Shown in pieces: positions 1 through 9,138 of a stretch of DNA of 64,000 nucleotides. Position 1 is the first letter of the stretch; each line of letters opens with the position of its first letter. Location of the stretch: contig VCAZ01000001.1 of assembly GCA_005784505.1 (NCBI GenBank), positions 13,067,597 to 13,131,596 on the forward strand, read 5' to 3'. The DNA is from Bagarius yarrelli (Eukaryota > Chordata > Actinopteri > Siluriformes > Sisoridae). The position numbers and the translations under genes are program-made. The notes under the pieces are model-generated. The model had not been told where the DNA came from. It made no database searches and saw only the letters and a list, made by a program, of their open reading frames with translations.

Positions 1-589
1 GGGTAAACTTATAACCATTAAAAGCTTAATTTATTTCTAATTTTAACTAATCCAAATTTAATTCTAACCAAAATGTAAGACACAACATAACATTTCTGTT
101 AGAATACATTTTAACCCACATATCACCAATTTTTACACAAATCTAGGATATTTATACATACATATTCATACATACATACATGCTGTCATAAAGACTTCCA
201 ACATCCTCTCTGTTCATGATTTTCGGTCTATTTAAAAAATGAAATAATGTTCAGATTACTCAGCGAGTAATTATTTGCTTTTGGTTAGGATGCTCTTCAT
301 TAATATACACACTACCACAATCCAGCAGATGGGGGTTGCAACACTACACATGGGACACAATACAAAAACTAGAATTATTATTATTCTATATCTGCTTTTT
401 AACTCATTGGAAAAGACACATGCTGTGTGCTCAGAAGCTTACATATCTTGGAAAAATTTGGAAACATGAGCGACAATTTTAGTGAGATTTCTCATTGGAG
501 TTAAGTTCATATGTAAGTCATAACAGAATGGCACAATCATCAACCAAAACATGACCAAGAAGGAAATAATCCCTGTTAAAAACCTTTAG
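1..589. other. AT-rich non-coding DNA, appl2 intron 1
   Basis: I see no gene or clear repeat here beyond a short run of TACA/CATA near 160-180. It lies inside the presumed first intron of appl2, because exon 1 is at 3569-3622 on the minus strand. The left end of the neighbouring Tc1 copy was looked for here and not found. Confidence 0.6.
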
Positions 590-1521
590 TTCCTAGCATC
601 ACAAGTTGCCCTATTTAGCACCAATGATGATTGCCTATCCTTCTAGGCAAAATGCCCCCAGTTCCTGTACATTTTTTGTTGTCTTGCACATTTGAGATCT
701 TCTTAAAGAGACTCAATGATATTGAGGGCAGGAGACTTTGATGACAACTCCAGAACCTTCACCTTTTCATGCTGAGGGTTAACCTGGCCATGTGCTTTAG
801 ATCATTGTCATGTAGGAACATCAAAAAGTGTCTCGTGAGCAGCTCTCGTGCTGCAGAATGCAAATTGGCTGCTGGTGTTTCGCTGCATTCATCTTGCCAT
901 TAACTTTGTCTAACTTCTCTGTGCCACTGGAGCTCAAACAGCCCAAAACATTAGAGATCCACCAGCATGCTCTATAGTGGGAATGGTGTACTTTTCACCG
1001 TAGGCCTTCTTGACTCCTATCCAATCACAGCATTTATGGTTGTGAATACAAAGTTCAAATTTGGTCTCATTAGTCCAAATGTCTCTGCTTCGAAAGCTGT
1101 GTGCTTTGTCTATATGCTGTCTGTACTGAAAGCTGGCCTTTTTTGTATCATGGACGCAGTAACGGCCTTTGCCTGGCAACTCGGCTATGCGGGTCATTTT
1201 TCAAGTACGTCCTCATTGTGCTCCTTGAAATAACACCACCACTTTTTCCAGAGCAGCCTGTAGAGCAGCCTGTATTTCTCTTGAAGATGTTTGTGGGGGT
1301 TTTTTTGAGTCCTGAACAATTCTTCTGGCAGTAGTGGGTAAAATCTTTCATGGCCTACCTGACCATGGCTTGGTATCAACAGAACCTCTTATTTTCTACC
1401 TTTTTGTCAGAGTTTGAACAGTACCAGCTGGCATTTTCGAGTCTTAAGATATCTTCCTTGCTTTATAAAGTTTAAGTACCCTATTATGCAGGGCTACTGG
1501 CGGTTCTTTTGACATTTCCAT
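590..1521 (-). pseudogene. Broken Tc1-like transposase
   Basis: A DDE transposase relic. The likely start is the ATG at 1521-1519, opening MEMSKEPP. The N-terminal helix-turn-helix part, the middle (1148-1379) and the catalytic part (934-1197) lie in different frames, so at least two frameshifts are present. In the catalytic part the segment IWTNETKFEL corresponds to the family motif W-S/T-D-E-T-K, but the first catalytic aspartate is asparagine. The segment TIPTIEHAGGSLMFWAV is typical of Tc1 transposases. The DNA continues recognisably to about 590 with stop codons. No active enzyme is expected. Confidence 0.85.
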
Positions 1522-1887
1522 GGTGCAGTATCTCGCCAAGTCAATCAACTTATGAGCTGAAAAACTGACTGACTTATTATGCACAGACACTGATTACAAT
1601 TACAGTAAGCCACCAGTGTGATAGCCATTCAAACCTCTGTATGTCAACCTGTGTGTTTATAAGGTGGCCAAACATTAAGGGATATGGAAACTTTTGATTA
1701 GGGTGGTTTGGGTAATTTCGGTTGTTATTAAATTTTATAAAGGAATCAAAGAGCTATTTGATAATGGCATCACATGAGCAGTATCCTTAAAGAAGAAAAA
1801 ATCTTTTGTGTTATTAGTCATAATTTACACATAAATTACAATATTCAACTATTTCTGTCAGAGTATGCAAACTTTTGAGCACAACTG
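590..1887 (-). mobile_element. Degenerate Tc1/mariner element (family A)
   Basis: This is an old Tc1-like DNA transposon read on the minus strand. The right end carries a recognisable terminal inverted repeat (reverse complement begins CAGTTGTGCTCAAAAG), ends at 1887 and is followed by TA, the normal Tc1 target. The left repeat is not visible, so that end is truncated or eroded and the left boundary is approximate. The transposase reading runs leftward from about 1521. Confidence 0.85.
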
Positions 1888-2483
1888 CTATACACTGCAA
1901 ACATTTTTTTTGGCTTGAATAAACTTTAGAAACGAAAGTAAATAACTTATCTGATAACAGATAAAGACATGTGGTGTGAGTTTTTTGGTTAGATGTTAGT
2001 AAAACTAGCAGAAGATCTGATGTGTTTTTTTATTCTTATTATATTTTATTTGACAGTTTTATTTTTTTTAAATCATATTTACAGGGTAAAAAGCATTATT
2101 TTTTAAAAATGAACAATAGATCTTAAAATGGGAATCAGAAATGCAGCGGTAGTTTTATGTCATCTTAAACAGTAACCTTAATGTCATTACTACATTAATC
2201 ATGACTCTATTTTCAGCAATTTCTGAGGTAAACCTTAAAGTTCACATTTGTCATTTTACATCATACCCATCATGCCTTATGCAATCGTCCTCATTTAAAT
2301 ACGAGGTCGAGTCCCCGTTTCTGAGCGTGATTACGAGGCCTGGAAACCATTCTGCAACATTACAATTGGTTTGTAGGTCTTGTGGGAAACATAAAAATGT
2401 TAATGCTTTAATTTAAAAAAAACAAAAACAAAAAACAGCTGGCACAGAAGTTGATGTGTTATTGTGTGGATTTACTGTGTGAG
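1888..2483. other. AT-rich non-coding DNA, appl2 intron 1
   Basis: Unique-looking AT-rich sequence with poly-T and poly-A runs. I see no gene, RNA or repeat that I can name. Confidence 0.6.
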
Positions 2484-2621
2484 GAAGTGGTAGCACGGTG
2501 GTTAATGTGTTGGACTGCTAATTGGAAGATCGAGGTTTGTTTTGCAACTACCAAGTTGCCACTGGGGGAACCCCTAAGCAATGCCCTTAACCCCCAGTTG
2601 CTCAGTGGTATAAAAGAGAGA
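2484..2621 (+). mobile_element. tRNA-derived SINE, family 1 (3' tail missing)
   Basis: The head carries degenerate RNA polymerase III promoter boxes (GTGGTTAATGTGTTGG and a damaged GGTTTG box), then the body CAAGTTGCCACTG and AACCCCCAGTTGCTCAG, then TATAAAAGAGA. It stops where an opposite-strand copy of the same SINE begins, so it lacks the usual GTCGCTCTGGATAAG tail. Confidence 0.8.
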
Positions 2622-2803
2622 AATTTACATTTACAGCATTTGGCAGACGCTCTTATCCAGAGCATCATAGATTTATCTCTTATACAACTGAGCAATTGGG
2701 GGTTAAGGGCCTTGCTTGCTTTGGCAAATTGGTGGCGCTGGGAATCAAACCCCAATCTTCCAATTAGCAATCAAACACGTTGACCATTAAGCTATCGCTG
2801 CTC
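2622..2803 (-). mobile_element. tRNA-derived SINE, family 1, inverted partner
   Basis: Minus-strand copy of the same SINE. The plus strand begins with the reversed tail (TTTACATTTACAGCATTTGG), continues with the reversed body (CAACTGAGCAATTGGGGGTT), and ends with the reversed tRNA-like head near 2803. It abuts the plus copy tail to tail, making an inverted repeat of about 320 bp inside appl2 intron 1. Confidence 0.8.
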
Positions 2804-2849
2804 CTTTTGTAATGCTGTAAATGTGAATTAACTTATTCTGCTACAATAG

Positions 2850-2976
2850 TATTAATGAGATCAGACACTACTTCTAGTGTTCCAGTTCATCCCAAAGGTG
2901 TTCAGTGGCGCTGAGTCAGAGTCAGGACTCTCCAGTTTCTTCCACGCCAACCAGAACACAGCATGTCTTCATGGAG
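2850..2976 (-). mobile_element. Tc1-like fragment, family B (transposase 3' part)
   Basis: The plus strand reads GTTCCAGTTCATCCCAAAGG, GTGTTCAGTGGCG and AGCATGTCTTCATGGAGCTC. These recur throughout the window and are the reverse complement of the C-terminal transposase region encoding the W-P-x-Q-S-P-D-x-N-P-x-E type segment. No ends remain. Confidence 0.7.
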
Positions 2977-3399
2977 CTCAGTCTGATCCCTCTCTGCCTC
3001 CCAATTCTCTGTTTGATTAATCACTGATGGATTACTTGCTGTTTGATTCCTCAGTCTGATCACTCTCATTCTGCTTATTGACAGCCTCTCCAGGCCTTTC
3101 TGATGTCCTTCATTCTGTCCTAAAACACATCTATACGTCAACTATTTATGTATCTATCTAAACACACACATTTATTTTACTGTTCCAAATTTCCAGACAC
3201 GACCCAACATGGCCTAAAAGACAGGGCTGTCAATTCGTGAACCATCTGGGATGTGGCTACTTGTGCTACTGCTCTGTAAACGAAACAAACCCCCCCCCAG
3301 AAATATCCTTCCGCCCTGAGGTAGAACAATCTATAATCTGTCCTGATCGTCACTTCCATGTTGTGTGAACACACTACACTTCTAGTGCGGGTTAAAAGT
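2977..3399. other. Non-coding DNA next to the appl2 promoter
   Basis: No coding exon or named repeat is visible. It contains a C9 run near 3290 and is part of appl2 intron 1. Confidence 0.5.
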
Positions 3400-3568
3400 T
3401 GGGGAATTTAACACTAGTCGTCCTCAGGACCAAGCTGCTCCTGCTGCTGGAGGCTCGAGTCCACATTCCCCATGAGTGCAAGCTAACACAAGAGAAGTCG
3501 ACATACGATTTCACACCTCACGCGCTTACTTGGTGCTCAGTGTTATCGCGGATACCCGATTCTCCTAC

Positions 3569-3622
3569 CTGCGGGCTGTCCTGTAGAGCTTCCTCTAGAA
3601 GTAATTTGTGTACGGCCGGCAT
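3569..3622 (-). CDS. appl2: appl2 first coding exon (partial gene)
   Basis: APPL2 is an adaptor with BAR, PH and PTB domains. It binds Rab5 on early endosomes and links receptors (adiponectin, insulin) to signalling. The exon reads MPAVHKLLLEEALQDSPQ. From memory the vertebrate APPL2 start is the same apart from D instead of H at residue 5, and the paralogue APPL1 is clearly more different. The 54-nt exon ends at CAG followed by GTAGGAGA, a good 5' splice site in phase 0, which is where I expect the first intron. The start codon has A at -3 (GCAAGATGCC). Only these 18 residues, ahead of the BAR domain, are in the window. The remaining exons lie beyond the left edge. The head-to-head neighbour occ1 matches the vertebrate gene order. 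Reads on the plus strand here are shadows. Confidence 0.9.
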
Positions 3623-3652
3623 CTTGCTGACGACGGATGGTGCTTTAATGAT

Positions 3653-3718
3653 TCAAGATGCAGGACTCGCTTCTCCAGAATGCGCTGCGCGACTAGGTGG
3701 TGATGCGGGGCGGGGCAT
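3653..3718 (-). other. Possible upstream ORF before appl2
   Basis: On the minus strand an ATG at 3718 opens 21 codons and stops with TGA at 3655-3653, 31 nt before the appl2 start codon. If the transcript starts upstream of 3718 it would be an upstream ORF that could damp translation. Transcript extent is unknown. Confidence 0.35.
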
Positions 3719-4039
3719 GGCAGTCTGGCCACTGCCTAAAAACAAGCCTTCATGATACTTTACCAGGAAGAAATTAGAAAGTTAATGTTTAGAAAACTCA
3801 AAAATAACCACGTGTTTGTTCATATATACTCTTCTGTAATAATAAAGTGGCTATAATTTTCATTTCATAGAAAGGACAAAAAAAACTTGCGTTGTCATTT
3901 TTGCTAATACTGATCTTACAGCTCCCCCTAGTGGCAGACTTTAAAACTTTAATTGACATGATCCAGAAAAGAATTTAATCTGCTACATATTTATGGAGAT
4001 AAGAAATATACACTTTTAGAAAAAAATAAAACATGTCAA

Positions 4040-4190
4040 AGTCACAGCATGTCTTTAGGAAGATCAGGGGTTTTGTGCACAGAAGTATAGTCATGCTGGA
4101 ACACTGTTTCAGTCACTACCAGTAAAGGAATAATAATGCTACAACATGCAAAGACATTCTAGACAACTGTAAAACCCACCAACAATTTCT
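4040..4190 (-). mobile_element. Tc1-like fragment, family B
   Basis: Contains TTTTGTGCACAGAAGTATAG, TCATGCTGGAACACTGTTTC and CAAAGACATTCTAGACAACTG, all hallmarks of the family B repeat, in minus orientation. No terminal repeats remain. Confidence 0.65.
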
Positions 4191-4206
4191 GGAAGTTTTA
4201 GGGGGG

Positions 4207-4370
4207 AAATGATTAAGGTTTTGGACTGGAAATTGGAAGCTTGGGGTTCGATACCCAGCATCACCAAGTTGTCACTGCTGGGCCCGTGAGAAAGGCCTTT
4301 AACCCCCAATTGCTCAGTAAATTATGAAATAGATAAACGTAAGTCACTCTGGATACAGGCGTCAAAATAA
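4207..4370 (+). mobile_element. tRNA-derived SINE, family 1
   Basis: The head has GATTAAGGTTTTGGACTGG (A-box region) and GGGGTTCGATACCC (a well-kept B box). The body CCCCCAATTGCTCAG and the tail GTAAGTCACTCTGGATACAG follow. Intergenic between appl2 and occ1. Confidence 0.8.
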
Positions 4371-4562
4371 ATACATACAAAATGTATTTTAGACATAAAT
4401 GCATCTTTAATTTCACTATGGTCAGATGTTTATGGACACTGTGTAATAACATTTATGCCACACTTGATGTCTCAGAAATCCACATTATTCTTTATTTTGA
4501 TGTTTTATGTGAACATTACCTGAAACCTATATTTACATGTTTGTAATTATTGCACTGTTGCC

Positions 4563-4740
4563 GCATTTACATTTACAGCATTTTGCAGAAGCCCTTATCC
4601 AGAACGACTTACATTTTTCTCTTTTATACAACTAAGCAATTTGGGTCAAGGACCTTGCTCATGGGCCTAACAGTGGCAACTCGGTAGAACCCTGGTCTTC
4701 CAATTATCAGTTCAACACCCAAGACCATTGCGCTCTTAAT
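4563..4740 (-). mobile_element. tRNA-derived SINE, family 1
   Basis: Reversed tail (CATTTACATTTACAGC), reversed body (CAACTAAGCAATTTGGG) and reversed head (TCTTCCAATTATCAGTTCAA). It forms an inverted pair with the copy at 4207-4370, about 190 bp apart. Confidence 0.75.
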
Positions 4741-5403
4741 GTGTAGTTTTAAAATATTTCAAAATGTATGTTTGCCATCTGCCTGACACTTCAGCTTACA
4801 TCAACTACTGAGGATGATAAATAAATTAGAACATCCTGTCGGCTCTACTCCACATGGTATTACCGTATGACATGACAACATCAAAAAAGAAACCAGAGTC
4901 TGATGTAATACACTGTGATTTCTGGAGTATATTCTTAAAGAAATGGCTGAAAGAAATGACCAAAGGGAATCAGTTATAACATTCAAGATGGAATGACATC
5001 ATTTTCAAAAGGTCGGGTCTACTAATTTTACTGGAGGCCCAGTCGTGTATATGCAAGAGATTCTCAGTACAATTTTAAGCAGCAAAAGCAACAAAAAACA
5101 ACCTTATGAGCTATGTGTAGATTACCAGCTTGGGGGCAGAAATGGCTCTAATGAAATAACTGTCTCAGTCGTCTTCACAATCAGTGATCATTCCTTCACT
5201 GAAAAAAAGATGAAATACAATTACTGAGTTACATCATTGTATGTTAAATATACATATATACAAATATACACCATGTTTTTTTATCATGTATATGTAAAAT
5301 GAAATAATGTATGCTTTCTCACTAAAGCTAAGACTCAAACCCGGACAGTGTTTTTGGTGGACAGCAACATTGCCGTGTCTGCTATTACATGACACCTGCT
5401 TTA
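4741..5403. other. Intergenic AT-rich DNA
   Basis: No gene, RNA or repeat that I recognise. Short ORFs here look random. Confidence 0.5.
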
Positions 5404-5450
5404 ATTTACATTTACTGCATTTGGCAGACGCTCTCATTTAGAACAACATA
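5404..5450 (-). mobile_element. SINE family 1 tail fragment
   Basis: TTTACATTTACTGCATTTGG followed by CAGACGCTCTC is the reversed tail of family 1. Only this piece remains. Confidence 0.6.
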
Positions 5451-5469
5451 CATAAATGATATTTATCCA

Positions 5470-5761
5470 GCTGAATTTAGGGTGGGCAAGAAGGATCCGG
5501 GTTTGATTCCCGGGCAGGGGTCTTTCTGTGTGCCTGGGTTTGCTCCAGATTCCTCCCATAGTCCAAAATCATGTATATTATATTATTGACTGTAAGTTGC
5601 CCATAGGACAGTGTGAGTGTATGTGTGGCCCTGTAATAGACCGGCGACCTGTCCAGGGTGTACCCCTCCTGCCTTTCGCCCGAGACGGCTGGGAATTGAG
5701 GAAAATTAAGGAAAAACGGGTGAATGATTAAATAAATGAATGAATGAATGAATGAATGAAT
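5470..5761 (+). mobile_element. SINE-like retroposon, family 2
   Basis: The head region has a tRNA-type B box (GGGTTTGATTCCCG). Then come GTTTGCTCCAGATTCCTCCC, TAAGTTGCCCATAGGACAG, GGCGACCTGTCCAGGGTGTA and a (TGAA)n tail from about 5733. This block order matches a very common teleost retroposon. The true family name needs a database search. Confidence 0.75.
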
Positions 5762-5831
5762 TTGCCCAGTGGCCCAGCAGTGGAAGCTTGGTCAGGTTAA
5801 GCCATGGGAATTTAACCCATGATCTACTGAT

Positions 5832-6014
5832 CATTTACATTTTTATGTATTTGGCACACGCCTTTATTCAGAACGACTTACATTTTCCTTTTTTTGGACA
5901 ACTGAGCCATTGGGGGTTAAGGGCCTTGCTTAGGGGCCCAGCAGTGGTAATTTGGTGGTTTTGGGAGTCGAACCCTTGTCTTCCAATCTAAACCTTTGAG
6001 CTACCACTTCTCCA
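5832..6014 (-). mobile_element. tRNA-derived SINE, family 1
   Basis: Reversed tail, body (ACAACTGAGCCATTGGGGGTT) and head (GAGTCGAACCC, the reversed B box) are all present. It lies right after the family 2 copy, so this is a SINE hot spot in the appl2-occ1 intergenic region. Confidence 0.8.
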
Positions 6015-8640
6015 AATGAAGTTTCTAGGTTTTATGCATTTACATATTTGTATACCATTAGAAACCCTATATAATATGACAGAACATATAACCCCTTTTT
6101 TAGTGTAATAAAGCTTGGTGATTATTCATCCTCTTTACTTTGTCTCAGACAGAGAGGTGAAGATGCTATTTACAGCAGCACCATGAAAAATTGACAAAGA
6201 GCAAGCTGACAATGACCTAGTAATTGCCATCATCAAAATCATCGAAGTCATCATCTAAAAATCGGTCTGTTTTGGTCCCTTATTAGACCTCCGGCTCTAA
6301 ATGAGTAGGCTAAACTGTTCTTAAAATGGCAGCTGTTGAGGTAGGGTTGAATAGTGGCTCACAGCATAAAATGCGCTCTTTAACACAACAACAGAAGTAA
6401 CGAGCTATTTAGAAAATGTAGTGTGCTAATCTATCAGTTACTTTATTTAAATAAAGCTTCAGTACCTTTCTGGGAAATGTGGTGGGGTGAGCTAGAGCAA
6501 CATGACAAAAATGAAGCTATTATTTTTCATTTTATATCAAACCAATTTCAGGCTACAGCCTGATCACAGCTGTTGTTATTATAGAGTGGAAACACTTGAA
6601 ATTCTCTGTGATTTTAGTCACACAGACATGAGTAAGCAGTGCTTTGGCTTTGGCCCAGTGTGTTGCATGTGTTAGTGATCAGAACAGCATTGAGGCATTT
6701 GAAAACGACATCAGTAAAGCATGGATAGACAAAGAAGTAGGGCCACCTCTGTATTTGAGTAATGCTGACATGAGAGCCCAACTGAAAGCCCAAAGTGTGG
6801 ACTATTCAGCATTTAAAAGATCACACGTGGAACAATTATGCCGGATAGATTAAAATTACTGGGTAAGATGAAATTGGGAAAATTCCCTGTAATTGATGCT
6901 ATTATTTAGATAAAGCCTGAGCCTAGTGAGCCAGAGACGGGCTGGCACATAAACAAGTCATCACGATCATCAAGGCAGCGCCGCTGAGTAGATATGGTGC
7001 CATCAACCAAAGACAATTTGCCTAAAGTATTTAACTGGCAGACGATCACATGTCTGTGTTTGCAAGCTCAGGGAAAAACACTGCTGTCTAAAAAATCAAT
7101 GCCCATGCCAGCTTCACAGAAAAGAGACATCAGCAGACTAGAGGGATATATTGATTACTTTACCTTCTACTGAGGTAAAGGGTTGCAAAACAGGTGCTCC
7201 TTGAGGGGCAAGTCATAGAACCTAATGCTGTCAAATGTCATAGTATATGGACTTTTTGTATATGGATGTTTTTTATACCTATTTAACTGGAATACCAGGC
7301 TGAAACAGACTTTAAGGTTTGGGTATATTACCTTGTACAATGGAAATGGATGAGGCATATGAGTTCAAAACAAACTCAAGTCTGTCTTTTCTATGTTATA
7401 AACCCATGAGAGACATGACTCATCATGTTCCAAAATGGAAAAAAACATGATGCAGCTGGAAAAGTAAATTGTTCCTTGTGCGTAAATTATACTTTCTTAT
7501 CATCATCCAAGTAAATATAAGGCAACTTTGACTTTTTACATTGTTGTTACATCATACATCACGTGATGTTATATAACCATACTATATAGAACAGACTTTA
7601 TCAGTAAGGACATAGGCAACTAATTCAAATGTAGAATTTACTCAATAAGTGAGTATTTAATATAAAATGTAAGAAGTAAGAAGTGCTGTAATGTAAAAAG
7701 TGATTTTTAATGTAGAAAAGGTCCAGAAAAGCTGCATGGTGCACCAGTTTAAAGTCTAAATATCAAGAACATCGGCACTACACAGAATGTAATATGCAAA
7801 GATAATGGGATCATTTTTCATTTAACTAACCATTCTTCAGTCCTTAGATAACATCCATTTCTCATAAACGTCTTTTATTCTCCAGGTGGTTCCAACTGGC
7901 TCTGCTGTATAGGTGGCAGTAACTAGAGTGTGGAAACTACAATAAAAATAGAAACAGGAAAAATCAAAAGAAAATAAAATTTAGATTTCACATCAATCAC
8001 ATGTACATGTTTAGCAGTTGTTTCAATTATACTAATACTTAATATTTTACCTAATATAGTAACCAGTCTTCTTATTTTTAATGCAAACTAATTATAAATA
8101 AAACAAGGTCCTTTTCAGGTTTTCTCAGGTTTAATAATTTAAAATGACTTGAATAATTCTATATTATTATATAAAATTCTAAATTAATTTACTCATAAAA
8201 TAATCAATCAATTATTTTAATGGATTAAATTTTCACACACATTGATAAAAATTTGGTGGCATAACTTTTAAATTTGATTTGAGTTTGCAAACAGCATTTG
8301 TAATATAGTGTTGAATTGTTAAATTAAGATTAAATATCTTGAGCATAAGTGTATGGTAATGTTTGGTTTTTGCTATATACAGTAGGTTAGAAGGTACACA
8401 TATCATTTTATTAGTACATTTGTTGATTTATGATTTAAGTTATTTTAAAGTTATTTAATTAATGGAGTTATTTTAAAGACTTTATTAAAGCAACATCTTG
8501 AAAATTGCATTCAGAAAGCTATTTTGTATGGCTTCAGAGTGTGACTAGTGTTTATTGTGTTGAATGAAAAGCCTTTTTGTCTGATACTGTTTCATGTTGC
8601 TTCGGTTGTAGGACATTGAACCAAATATTACAGGACACTG
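6015..8640. other. Intergenic DNA, no recognised gene
   Basis: About 2.6 kb with no repeat I can name. A 69-codon plus-strand ORF at 6644-6853 has ordinary amino-acid composition but no motif, and no convincing splice partner is seen, so I do not call it a gene. The stretch 8000-8480 is very AT-rich. This DNA lies between the appl2 and occ1 promoters and could hold regulatory sites for either gene. Confidence 0.5.
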
Positions 8641-9095
8641 TATTAGCTTGTCTTTTTCCTCTTTCCTGTACTAAATTCAGGTCAGAGGTGATGTGCGTGA
8701 ATTATATAACACAGTTTTATTAGCTTCTCGTACAGTCCCATTTATTGCAAAGGCTTTCTATTCGCAACTCTACCTTCCCATCAGCCCCTGTTTCCATGGC
8801 AACCCCGTCAGGGCGACAGAGATGAGCGAATAGTGTGAGGGAACAGCATCTTTCTTTCCCTCCCCTCCTCCCCACCATGCTTCTTGTTCTTTCGCACTCT
8901 GTGTCCCTCACTGTGCCAGTGCAGACTGTTCGAAGCTGAGAAAGAGCAAGGGAGTGAGGGAATTGGTGTGGCACAAAAGTGCTGTCCTCCATTCATCCTT
9001 CCTTCTTTCTTTCTTGGCCATTTCCCTGGACTTCTCTTTCTCTCACTGCTAATCTGTCTTTTGACTTGGCTGTTCTTTAAGCAGGGCAGACTGGG
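8641..9095 (+). promoter_or_regulatory. Presumed occ1 promoter and 5' UTR
   Basis: Sequence upstream of the occ1 start codon. It is more GC-rich than its surroundings and has C/T-rich tracts (8850-8880 and 8990-9060). A TATATAA-like string sits near 8703, but nothing ties the transcription start to it. The context of the ATG at 9096 is CTGGGATGG, with G at -3 and G at +4. Confidence 0.45.
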
Positions 9096-9138
9096 ATGGG
9101 TTGTGGAAATTCCTCTGCCACTAATACTACAGCGGGAG
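9096..9138 (+). CDS. occ1: occ1 coding exon 1
   Basis: 43 coding nt giving MGCGNSSATNTTAG plus one base. The donor is GAG followed by GTGAGTG. Gly2, Cys3 and Ser6 are the candidate lipidation residues. Confidence 0.93.

Larger units (their letters stand above)
3400..3760 (-). promoter_or_regulatory. appl2 promoter and 5' UTR, CpG-rich
   Basis: This is one of the few clearly GC- and CpG-rich stretches (many CG dinucleotides from about 3420 to 3720, for example TCGCGGATACCCG and GGTGATGCGGGGCGGGGC), surrounded by AT-rich DNA. It brackets appl2 exon 1, so it probably is the CpG-island promoter. GGGGCGGGGC near 3707-3716 looks like an Sp1-type GC box. No TATA box is obvious. The transcription start cannot be placed by eye. 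Confidence 0.65.

Noticed and set aside
2484..2620. tRNA gene (A-box and B-box-like motifs), also at 4207, 12495, 26022 and in the reversed copies
   Set aside because: The motifs sit in repeated units with a common body and tail and do not fold into a full cloverleaf, so they are SINE heads.
3399..3755. 118-codon plus-strand ORF
   Set aside because: It is the antisense shadow of the GC-rich appl2 exon 1 and promoter.
6644..6853. 69-codon ORF as a possible exon
   Set aside because: No known motif, no paired splice sites with neighbours, and a length expected by chance.
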